Shown piece by piece: positions 7,605-12,334 of a stretch of DNA of 12,334 nucleotides. The translations under genes and the position numbers were made by a program. The DNA is from Dunaliella salina. Lineage: Eukaryota; Chlorophyta; Chlorophyceae; Chlamydomonadales; Dunaliellaceae. The notes beneath the pieces were generated by a model that did not search any database, had not been told where the DNA came from, and worked only from the letters and a program-made list of their open reading frames with translations. How positions within the stretch are numbered: position 1 is the first letter of the stretch; each line of letters opens with the position of its first letter. The stretch spans positions 38,598 to 50,931 of the forward strand of contig MU069978.1 in the NCBI GenBank assembly GCA_002284615.2, given 5' to 3'.

Positions 7605-7664
7605 CACCACTTCCTCCTCGGCAGCTTTTAAGGCTGCAGCTGCGTTTCGGGCCTCCAAAAAGTC
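7605..7664 (-). CDS. Coiled-coil protein, repeat exon DFLEARNAAAALKAAEEEVV
   Basis: Twenty codons, phase 0-0, with donor GTGAGTGCAG and acceptor CTGAAGTTGTAG. The EARNAAAALKAAEEEVV part corresponds to EAENAAAAAKAAEDEAV at the end of the exon at 8571-8687. The sequence before it, GAAGTTGTAGGA, is shared with the decayed copy at 8376-8423, so that pair duplicated together with its acceptor. The frame is intact, in contrast to most copies in this array. The 906-bp intron upstream of it holds the donor-derived minisatellite. Confidence 0.6.
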
Positions 7665-7690
7665 CTACAACTTCAGATTGTCATAAGCAC

Positions 7691-8340
7691 TGCATCCACC
7701 ACTGCCTTGTCGAATGCAATCCAGTGGTCCAGTGGTCAAGTGTACAATACAGCAGACATGCTGCACTCACCACCCCATGCCGAGCTAAAACTGCTGCAGA
7801 CAACATGCTGCTCTCACCACTGCCTCATACTTGCACCCTATGCTGCACCCATGCTGCACCCCATGCTGCTCTCACCACCCCATGCAGCACTCACCTCTGC
7901 CTTGCCACGCACCCCATGCTGCAGCCCATTCTGCACCTACCACCCCATCAGAACTCCATGACGCACTCACTCTGCCTCAAATCATCAGAACTCCATGCTG
8001 CACTCACTAATCCATGCGGCACTCCATGATGCGCTCACCTCTGCCTCACCTTGCACCCCATGCTGCACCCCATGCTGCACTCCTTGCTGCCCCCATGCAG
8101 CACCCCGTCCTGCACCCCATGCTGCACTCACCACCCCATGCAGCACTCCATGATGCACACCCCCTCCTCAACCTGCACCCCACACTGCACTCCATGCTGC
8201 ACCCCATGCTGCACTCACCATCCCCATGCAGCACCCTATGCTGCACCCCATGCTGCACTCATAACTCCATGCAGCACTTAACACTGCCTTGCCAAGTGTA
8301 CACTTTCCAGTGCCAATTGTACAGTCCAGTGGTCCAGTGG
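7691..8340. repeat. Minisatellite derived from the exon 3' end and its 5' splice site
   Basis: Dense, imperfect repeats built on the 12-mer CCCATGCTGCAC (plus strand), interspersed with CTCACCACTGCCTCA blocks. Read on the minus strand, the direction of the host gene, the recurring string is GTGAGTGCAGCATGGGGTG, which begins with the donor of the neighbouring coiled-coil exons. Exon-end motifs (GAGGCAGTG or AAGGCAGAG before the GT) recur near 7695, 7817, 7893, 7971, 8037 and 8275. A CCAGTGGTCCAGTGGTC block with a nearby GTACAAT occurs on both flanks (about 7722 and 8324). Long plus- and minus-strand open frames here are His/Pro/Cys/Met-rich translations of the repeat and not genes. Confidence 0.85.
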
Positions 8341-8375
8341 TCCCATGTACAATCCTGCAGGCATGCTGCACTCAC

Positions 8376-8423
8376 CACTGCCTCATCCTCAGCTCCTTTT
8401 GCAGCTGCTGCTGCGTTCTCGGC
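8376..8423 (-). pseudogene. Repeat exon copy AENAAAAAKGAEDEAV, decayed or alternative
   Basis: The minus strand encodes EAENAAAAAKGAEDEAV followed by donor GTGAGTGCAGCATG, nearly identical to the end of the exon at 8571-8687. Upstream it shares GAAGTTGTAGGA with the exon at 7605-7664, but one extra base between that TAG and GAGGCC throws the frame into a TGA. An AG directly before GCCGAG would restore phase 0 (16 codons), though without a good pyrimidine tract. It is either a dead copy or an alternatively used exon. Confidence 0.5.
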
Positions 8424-8496
8424 CTCAATTACAATCCTACAACTTCCTGCCGTAAATGGTGCGTTTTGCAGTCGTTTCTGCTGGCATGCTACACGC

Positions 8497-8534
8497 ACCA
8501 CTGCCTCATTCTAAGCAGCTCATGCGGCTGCATT
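8497..8534 (-). pseudogene. Repeat exon remnant with two stop codons
   Basis: Aligned with the exon at 8571-8687, the minus strand reads Ala-Ala-Ala-stop-Ala-Ala-stop-Asn-Glu-Ala-Val and then GTGCGTGTAGCATG. The bases match the functional copy closely, so this is a directly adjacent tandem duplicate that has decayed by two nonsense changes. Confidence 0.6.
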
Positions 8535-8570
8535 TTGCCACAACACATCCTGCACACATGTTGCACTTAC

Positions 8571-8687
8571 CACTGCCTCATCCTCTGCAGCTTTTGCGGC
8601 TGCTGCCGCGTTCTCGGCCTCCACTGCCTCTTTGCTCTTCAGTGCCTCTTCCACATAAGAAGCTGCTGCCTCCAGCTTCAGGGCTGC
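8571..8687 (-). CDS. Coiled-coil protein, parent repeat exon AALKLEAAASYVEEALKSKE
   Basis: Thirty-nine codons on the minus strand beginning AALKLEAAASYVEEALKSKE and ending with EAENAAAAAKAAEDEAV. The acceptor is CCTTGTGTGTGCTCAG and the donor GTAAGTGCAAC, both near consensus and phase 0. The product is an Ala/Glu/Lys-rich helix. It is the longest and cleanest member of the exon family spread over 7464-8687 and probably the source of the others, which keep only its last 16-20 codons and donor. A VEEAL-encoding fragment 50 bp upstream (8740-8757) may be a further partial copy. The neighbouring upstream exon lies beyond the LINE at 9103-10482. Family not recognised. Confidence 0.75.
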
Positions 8688-8739
8688 CTGAGCACACACA
8701 AGGTGCACAGCACAAACGACCCATTGTTCTCAAGTTCCT

Positions 8740-8757
8740 GATCAGCGCTTCCTCCAC
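8740..8757 (-). pseudogene. Partial copy of the VEEAL part of the repeat exon
   Basis: The minus strand reads GTGGAGGAAGCGCTGATC (VEEALI) inside a frame AGSCNLVEEALIRNLRTM. The exon at 8571-8687 has LEAAASYVEEALKSK at the equivalent place. Only this segment is alike, so it may be a short upstream duplicate or a chance match. Confidence 0.35.
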
Positions 8758-9032
8758 AAGGTTACAGGATCCAGCTTTTGTCATTGCATAAGGAGAATAC
8801 ATGGCTGAATGAATGGTTGAATAAATGTGGAGTGCACGCAGACGGATGGCTAGTTACAAGCAGCGTGCCATCCAGAGCTTCTTAATCCTCAGGGCAGACG
8901 CAGCAGCTTACAAGCCATGAGAATGATGGGACAAGCGCTGGTTTATGGCAGGATCACATTGGGCATTTTAAACGTCCATTCCTGCGTGTCCATGAGATGT
9001 CCTGGCGATGAGAAAAGAGCCAAAGTGTTCCC

Positions 9033-9090
9033 TTTTTCTAACTTGTTGTAGGGAGAGCTTTCGCTGCCTGAATAGTTCTCCTTTCTAACA
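9033..9090 (+). repeat. Structured dispersed repeat, degenerate copy 4
   Basis: TTGTTGTAGGGAGAGCTTTC, then GCTGCCTGAATAGTTCTCC, then T/C-rich DNA, corresponds to the second hairpin and tail of the copy at 11960-12081. It directly abuts the 5' truncation of the LINE at about 9095, in the same orientation. Confidence 0.5.
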
Positions 9091-9094
9091 GAGA

Positions 9095-10482
9095 CTAGAT
9101 GACACAATGATTCTTGCAAACACATACAGTTCCAGCTTGACAGATTCCATGACTATGCACGGCACAAAGACCTCACTGTCAACGCAAATAAGACAAAAAT
9201 CATGGTTTTGTTCACTTCTGACACAACACCCATGCCCTCTTTCACATACGATGGCGAAGGCCTTGAGGTCGTTTCAGAATTCAAATACCTGGGAGTACTC
9301 ATGAGACGAGATGGCAAAATTCTTGTGGCCACAAACCAAATGGCACGCAACTTTATGGGTGGCATTGCTAGGGTACAGAAGGCCGGTGCTGAGCTTGGTA
9401 TCTTGCACAGGAAACATGCCATGCTTTGGCTTTTTCAAGCCTTTGCGCTCACAGCAGGCTTATATGGATGCCAAATATGGGCTACAGACAAACTTCCGTA
9501 TGAGTCATCTGTGAGAACCAAAGCTCATGTTTACCATACAGGCTTCCTCAAGTCTCTTTTGGGTGTTAAGAGGGCAATAGAGACACATTGCTTATTAAGA
9601 GAGACGGGACAGATGCCCCTTTACTTGTACTGGTTCAGGTGTATTATGAGATTCTGGAATTCTCTCTTGAGCACAAACAATGACCTCTTGGGCAGAGTTG
9701 TACAAGCAGACCTACGTTTTGCTGACAGGAAAGGCAGTTGGACTCACCAGGTTGTTGCAGCCTTGAATGACATGCCCACTGCCCAGCACATTGCTGCTGC
9801 CGTTTGCTCCAAAGCCAAGATTAATATGAATGACTTTGAGGGTGTTCTTCGTGAGCAAATCATCCATGTCTGGAGATGCCTAGACAATTTGACTCCACAA
9901 GAGCCCCATGCTTCCAGCAGAATCATGAGGACGTATCACACACACTTTGGCATTCCATTAGGCAATGTACCTGGCTGGTGGGATGCCAGGAAGAGGAACA
10001 AAAAGCCTCCATTCCCACTCTACTTGCGACAAAATATTTCACATAAATTATTGCGCAGCATTTTGTGCCTACGTCTATCCAGTCACAATCTTCGGGTGGA
10101 AACCCAACGGCATCATGGGAATAGGTGCCCTTACGAGCTGAGGATTTGCAACAACTTCGATTGGCACACTGTGCAAGATGAAGAGCACATTATTCTGGAG
10201 TGCCCTTCCCAGGATCTGACAGACTTGCGCAATCGGTTCCATCATTTGTTCAGCTGTGCACCTCCCGGTTGCCAAGTACGCCTCAGAGACTTCATGAACC
10301 AAGCTAATGTTTTAGAATTAGTCTGTGTCTGCATGCTTGAGATGCTGTGCCTGGCTTTTGAGCAATGCTTTCATTTTTTGCTTAAATTGGTCTGGTTACA
10401 GGCCTCTAAGTCTCCGCTCAGCTGTCCTTGTAGGCGGATAAAGCGATGTAACCTTACCTTAACACAGACCACTGCGGACTGA
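9095..10482 (+). mobile_element. 5'-truncated LINE (second family), antisense inside the coiled-coil gene
   Basis: The recognisable element begins around the reverse-transcriptase active site and runs to a TGA at 10480. Endonuclease and the first half of the reverse transcriptase are missing, the usual outcome of incomplete target-primed reverse transcription. The end just past the stop contains GTAACCTTACCTTAACACAG (10447-10466) before the last codons. No poly(A) tail or target-site duplication was identified. It lies in opposite orientation between host exons at 8571-8687 and 11525-11650. Confidence 0.8.
9103..10482 (+). CDS. LINE reverse transcriptase, C-terminal part
   Basis: An uninterrupted frame from 9103 (first ATG 9202, 426 codons from there). 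Before the ATG it reads CKHIQFQLDRFHDYARHKDL, then TVNANKTKIM, the stretch that follows the catalytic ADD box in LINE reverse transcriptases. The box itself (LDDTMILA) lies at 9097-9117 in another frame, so a one-base shift separates it, and its Ala is replaced by Leu. Counting from the ATG: FKYLGV at 27-32 (thumb region), HAMLWLFQAF at 72-81 and LRETGQMPLYLYWFRCIMRF at 132-151. A probable zinc site is made by Cys309, Cys316, His329 and Cys334 (DEEHIILEC). No RNase H or PD...ExK block follows, so this family differs from the LINE at 3066-4288. It cannot make an active enzyme alone. That 460 codons remain open suggests a recent insertion. Confidence 0.88.
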   Translation, partial: HNDSCKHIQFQLDRFHDYARHKDLTVNANKTKIMVLFTSDTTPMPSFTYDGEGLEVVSEFKYLGVLMRRDGKILVATNQMARNFMGGIARVQKAGAELGILHRKHAMLWLFQAFALTAGLYGCQIWATDKLPYESSVRTKAHVYHTGFLKSLLGVKRAIETHCLLRETGQMPLYLYWFRCIMRFWNSLLSTNNDLLGRVVQADLRFADRKGSWTHQVVAALNDMPTAQHIAAAVCSKAKINMNDFEGVLREQIIHVWRCLDNLTPQEPHASSRIMRTYHTHFGIPLGNVPGWWDARKRNKKPPFPLYLRQNISHKLLRSILCLRLSSHNLRVETQRHHGNRCPYELRICNNFDWHTVQDEEHIILECPSQDLTDLRNRFHHLFSCAPPGCQVRLRDFMNQANVLELVCVCMLEMLCLAFEQCFHFLLKLVWLQASKSPLSCPCRRIKRCNLTLTQTTAD

Positions 10483-10909
10483 TCACACGTGCTTGGGTCC
10501 AATTCAGGAAGAGCTCGTACATCTCTGAGGTTTTTTGCAGTTGTGCGAGTCTTGAATGAACGGGTATGTCATTCATCGCAAATGTCGGTTGTGGAACCCT
10601 CTGAGTTGCTTTGCTGGCATGCGCCTTTCTGCCCTTTCTGGCGAGTTTCTTTGTTGGCATGTGCCTTCCTGCCCTTACATGCCTAGCAGGTAGCCAAACT
10701 ACCTGGCTGGAGGTAAATCCCCAAGGAAATGTAATGTGGTACATCTCTCTGCCCTTTCTGGCAAGTTTCTTTGTTGGCATGTGCCTTCCTGCCCTTTCTG
10801 GCCTAGCAGGTAGGCAAACTACCTGGCTGGAGGTAAATCCCCAGGGCAATGTAATGTGGTATATCTCTCTGCCCTTTTTGACAAGTCGCTGCTCCTCCTC
10901 CACCTGCAT
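10454..10909 (-). CDS. Open frame with 40-residue tandem repeat, possible exon of the coiled-coil gene
   Basis: Minus-strand frame of 151 codons. It opens VEEEQRLVKKGREIYHIT after an AG (GGAATGCAG), which would continue a charged coiled coil. It then passes through two 120-bp repeat units (LARKGREMYHITFPWGFTSS in each) and closes with SRLAQLQKTSEMYELFLNWT before a stop inside the LINE 3' end. The repeat unit is a multiple of three, so the frame survives by construction. That weakens the open frame as evidence. The helical ends look like coding sequence, the middle does not. One reading is two short exons flanking a repeat-filled intron (CAG before GTAGTTTG offers a donor). Another is no coding at all. 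I cannot choose from sequence alone. Confidence 0.3.
   Translation of the reverse strand: MQVEEEQRLVKKGREIYHITLPWGFTSSQVVCLPARPERAGRHMPTKKLARKGREMYHITFPWGFTSSQVVWLPARHVRAGRHMPTKKLARKGRKAHASKATQRVPQPTFAMNDIPVHSRLAQLQKTSEMYELFLNWTQARVISPQWSVLR
10622..10885. repeat. 120-bp tandem repeat, two full units and a partial third
   Basis: The block starting GCCCTTTCTGGC recurs at 10631, 10751 and 10871, exactly 120 bp apart. Units one and two are nearly identical, sharing GCTGGAGGTAAATCCCCA and ATGTAATGTGGTA. The third breaks off after about 15 bp in the sequence encoding VEEEQRLVKK on the minus strand. A shorter internal repeat (TTTGTTGGCATGTGCCTTCC) is also present. Confidence 0.9.
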
Positions 10910-10917
10910 TCCGTTGT

Positions 10918-11040
10918 CACATCACGCTCTGCTTCCTCTGATGCTACTTTCTCAGCACTGATTAAAACCTCTGGCAAGCTGCTCTCACCCAACCTCATTT
11001 TGCTGTCCTATCATGCTCCTCTTCCTCTGATGCTACTACC
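10918..11040. repeat. Direct repeat pair 89 bp apart
   Basis: ATCACGCTCTGCTTCCTCTG followed by ATGCTACT at 10921-10948 recurs with three changes at 11010-11037. Read on the minus strand both encode a Glu-rich stretch (VASEEEEHD and VASEEAERD). This could be duplicated exon-like or intron DNA, in line with the neighbouring duplications. Confidence 0.6.
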
Positions 11041-11063
11041 CCCACAGTCCCATCACCCACCAC

Positions 11064-11078
11064 CTGTTGCTTCAAGCG
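11064..11078 (-). CDS. Possible 15-base exon RLKQQ, diverged copy of the upstream exon end
   Basis: On the minus strand, a strong acceptor (GGCTTGCTCTTTTCTCCAG) precedes CGCTTGAAGCAACAG and then GTGGTGGG. Phase is 0-0. With the preceding CTCCAG it reads LQRLKQQ, in register with FQRIEHQ at the end of the exon at 11525-11650 and with similar DNA. It may be a real micro-exon or a decayed duplicate of that exon end. Its frame is open for 27 codons if the donor is not used. Confidence 0.33.
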
Positions 11079-11200
11079 CTGGAGAAAAGAGCAAGCCTTC
11101 CCAGAACATTAATTTCCCACTTGCCAGCTTGGTGCTGGAATACCGTACCATACCAGGCCAGGCCATGTGCCTTGCATCTTCAGGCAAGGCTTTGTACATG

Positions 11201-11534
11201 GCATCCCCACCTGGTGTTCTAACACTGCACCTGTAAAGTGCATCTACACTGCATCAGTACACAACATCAGTACACTGCATCTGCGCACGGTATATGTACA
11301 CTGCATCTCCCATGCATCCTCACCTCGTGTTCTAAGCGCTGGAATTTCTCCATCACACTGGCTTGCTAACACTTGAAGGCGCCCTACATTTTTCATGATA
11401 GGCCTTGTATGCTGCATCCTCATCTGGTGTTCTAAGCGTTGGAATTTTTTCCCATCACACTGGCTTGCTGGCGCTTGAAGGTGCCCTGCATTTTCATGCT
11501 AGGCCTTGTACACTGCACCCTCACCTGGTGTTCT
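11201..11534. repeat. Tandem copies of an exon 3' end with its 5' splice site, about 100-bp period
   Basis: The plus-strand motif CTGGTGTTCT (minus AGAACACCAG before GTGAGG) starts at 11211, 11324 (as CTCGTG), 11424 and 11525, at spacings of 113, 100 and 101 bp. The copies at 11324 and 11424 extend over most of the unit, including GCCAGTGTGATGGAGAAATT-like DNA from the exon. In transcription order the intact exon is first and the copies follow. The first copy (11424) has an extra A in AAAAAA that shifts the frame, and its donor GT is changed to AT. The second (11324) keeps MEKFQRLEHE and GTGAGG but has a TAG in place of CAG upstream. The third keeps only the exon end and GTGGGG. Confidence 0.85.
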
Positions 11535-11650
11535 ATGCGCTGGAATTTCTCCATCACACTGGCTTGCTGGCGCTTGAAGGTGGCGCCGGTGTTGCTCACA
11601 TCCGCCAGTGCTCGCTCATTGATGGCGATGGACTCCTTCAGGTCCTTGAC
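11525..11650 (-). CDS. Coiled-coil protein, exon VKDLKESIAINERALADVSN
   Basis: Forty-two codons on the minus strand, beginning VKDLKESIAINERALADVSN and ending TFKRQQASVMEKFQRIEHQ. The acceptor is CTTCTTTTGGCCTGCAG and the donor GTGAGGGTGC, both good and both phase 0. Hydrophobic residues at three- and four-residue spacing among Lys, Glu, Arg and Gln indicate a coiled coil. It is the most upstream exon I can support. Its 3' end with the donor has been duplicated repeatedly just downstream (11064-11534). Membership in the same gene as the exons at 6041-8687 is inferred from strand, phase and composition, and the LINE at 9095-10482 lies between them. The protein is not recognised. Confidence 0.75.
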
Positions 11651-11959
11651 CTGCAGGCCAAAAGAAGCATGCAAGCTGTAAGCCCAGGATCTGTTAACAA
11701 AACGTGAGGGATACAGAGCTTTTTGGGGGTGAATATTCCATGATTGCTCCTTTTTTTGGTGAATATTGAGGGATCAAGGGTCGCAATCGCAACTGCTCCC
11801 TTGGGGCTGTCAACCTGGGCTTTGTTGGTCAATACTGAGGGAGCTGTAGGGGAATGTTGAGGGATTAAGAGCTAGTTTGCAATTGCTCCTTCAGCGCTGT
11901 CAGCCTGGGTGAGTATTTAAGCATACACAAATCAGACAATCAAATCATATTCTTCTCTT
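11651..11959. repeat. Gene-free stretch with 91-bp spaced direct repeats
   Basis: GAATATTGAGGGATCAAG at 11761 and GAATGTTGAGGGATTAAG at 11852 each lead into GC...(A/T)(A/T)TTGC or CAACTGCTCC-like DNA and GCTGTCAACCTGGG or GCTGTCAGCCTGGG. The repeat is about 60 bp long with a 91-bp period. Shorter echoes (GAATATT, TTGCTCC) occur from 11731. On the minus strand each copy follows CCCAG and reads LTALKEQLQ or LTAPREQLRL. That resembles coiled-coil coding DNA, but no GT donor follows, so I do not call exons. Confidence 0.55.
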
Positions 11960-12081
11960 GGTGGTGAAGGGGGCACACGGCTCTTTTTTTGAGCCAATGT
12001 GTCACCTTCTCCTTAATTGATGTAGGGAGAGTTTCTCTGCCTACGTAGTTTTTCTTTTCTTTTCTTCTCTTTTCTTCTCTT
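11960..12081 (+). repeat. Structured dispersed repeat, best copy 5
   Basis: Three parts in order. Hairpin 1: AAGG...GGCTC (to 11983), loop of seven T, GAGCC...CCTT (to 12008), with one bulged or mismatched A and one G-T pair. Then CTCCTTAATTGA. Hairpin 2 (12022-12044): GTAGG-G-AGAG, TTT, CTCT-G-CCTAC, nine pairs with one G-G mismatch. Then a T/C-rich tail of about 38 bp. The copy at 6929-7060 on the minus strand keeps all three parts, and those at 6302, 9033 and 5203 keep the later ones. A SINE, a LINE 3' end or a miniature DNA transposon would all be possible; I found no RNA polymerase III boxes. Confidence 0.75.
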
Positions 12082-12239
12082 GGGGATGTCAGCCCTATAT
12101 AAGGCTCTGCTGATGAATGCCGATGAATGCATAAAAGATGAGGTCAAAGCTGTTCCTTTGGGCATGTGCAGATCAATGGCGACTCATTGACTCCTCCAGA
12201 TCCTCAGCCTCTGGGACAATGACAGTGGCAATCAGGTCA
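12082..12239. other. Stretch with a possible minus-strand coding end
   Basis: On the minus strand, just inside the (AC)n tract, a frame reads DLIATVIVPEAEDLEESM, then SRH and a stop (TGA at about 12175). A possible acceptor (CACTGTCATTGTCCCAG) lies within it, leaving AEDLEESMSRH. It could be the end of a neighbouring gene or an exon of the coiled-coil gene, but no good donor is visible. On the plus strand, CCCTATATAAGGCTCTGC (12091-12108) contains a TATA-like string without a gene following. Confidence 0.25.
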
Positions 12240-12254
12240 CACACGCACACACAC

Positions 12255-12334
<80 letters not shown>
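12238..12334. repeat. (AC)n microsatellite at the window end
   Basis: About 95 bp of almost pure CA dinucleotides with two CG interruptions near its start, running off the right edge, so its full length is unknown. Confidence 0.98.

Noticed and set aside
7550..8514. Long plus-strand open frames (His/Pro/Cys/Leu-rich) and minus-strand Gly/Cys/Met-rich frames
   Set aside because: They are translations of the CCCATGCTGCAC minisatellite in several frames; openness follows from the repeat unit. They overlap minus-strand exons that have splice sites and phase support.
7364..8690. A CRISPR-like array
   Set aside because: Repeat units are irregular in length, lack unique equal-length spacers, and are explained by duplication of an exon end and donor in a eukaryotic gene.
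8869..8910. Minus-strand segment IKKLWMARC between an AG and GTAACT as an extra exon
   Set aside because: Its phases do not match the phase 0-0 exons around it and the AG lacks a pyrimidine tract.
10440..10470. GTAACCTTACCTTAACAC as a telomere-like or LINE tail repeat
   Set aside because: Too short and irregular to be called; it is inside the open frame of the LINE protein, just before the stop.
12178..12240. AEDLEESMSRH-stop as an exon of the coiled-coil gene
   Set aside because: An acceptor is possible next to the (AC)n tract, but there is no good donor and nothing to join it to, so it is noted only as a possibility.

Overview
This is a eukaryotic nuclear window. Its genes are broken into short exons by GT-AG introns, and it carries two unrelated LINE-type retrotransposon remnants, minisatellites and a terminal (AC)n microsatellite. 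No bacterial operons, tRNA, rRNA or CRISPR are visible. The one gene I can name, the clamp-loader subunit RFC4, reads more like the plant/green-algal version than the animal or yeast one. My guess is a green alga or a relative, with modest confidence.

Layout. (1) 1-1309, minus strand: the first three coding exons of RFC4, rebuilt from matching splice phases and stopping at a donor before the left edge. Its second intron holds a decayed minisatellite. (2) 1310-2587: upstream DNA without a convincing gene; it has a perfect 10-bp hairpin and a 25-bp triplicate. (3) 2588-4600, plus strand: two degenerate copies of the 3' end of one LINE family. One retains an RNase H domain, a CCHC-type zinc motif and a C-terminal block with PD...ExK spacing. 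(4) 4600-6040: AT-rich DNA with a second copy of the same LINE tail. (5) 6041-11650, minus strand: a chain of exons, almost all phase 0 on both sides, encoding Glu/Ala/Lys-rich coiled-coil segments of an unidentified protein. (6) 9103-10482, plus strand: a 5'-truncated reverse transcriptase of a second LINE family, sitting antisense inside the coiled-coil gene. (7) 11650-12334: short direct repeats, one copy of a structured dispersed repeat, and (AC)n.

The most unusual feature is in the coiled-coil gene. At two separate loci the 3' end of an exon, together with its 5' splice site, has been copied many times. The motif encoding ...EDEAV followed by a GTGAGTGC donor recurs about twelve times across 7364-8580 in all states of decay, and the space between is filled by a minisatellite whose core is the donor region itself. 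Independently, the 3' end of the exon at 11525-11650 plus its donor recurs four more times downstream, mostly at about 100-bp steps. Because the exons are phase 0-0, any copy that is used or skipped leaves the reading frame intact. This looks like a gene generating exons and splice sites by tandem duplication.

A second candidate novelty is a roughly 110-bp dispersed repeat, in five copies of varying quality, with two foldable hairpins followed by a pyrimidine-rich tail.
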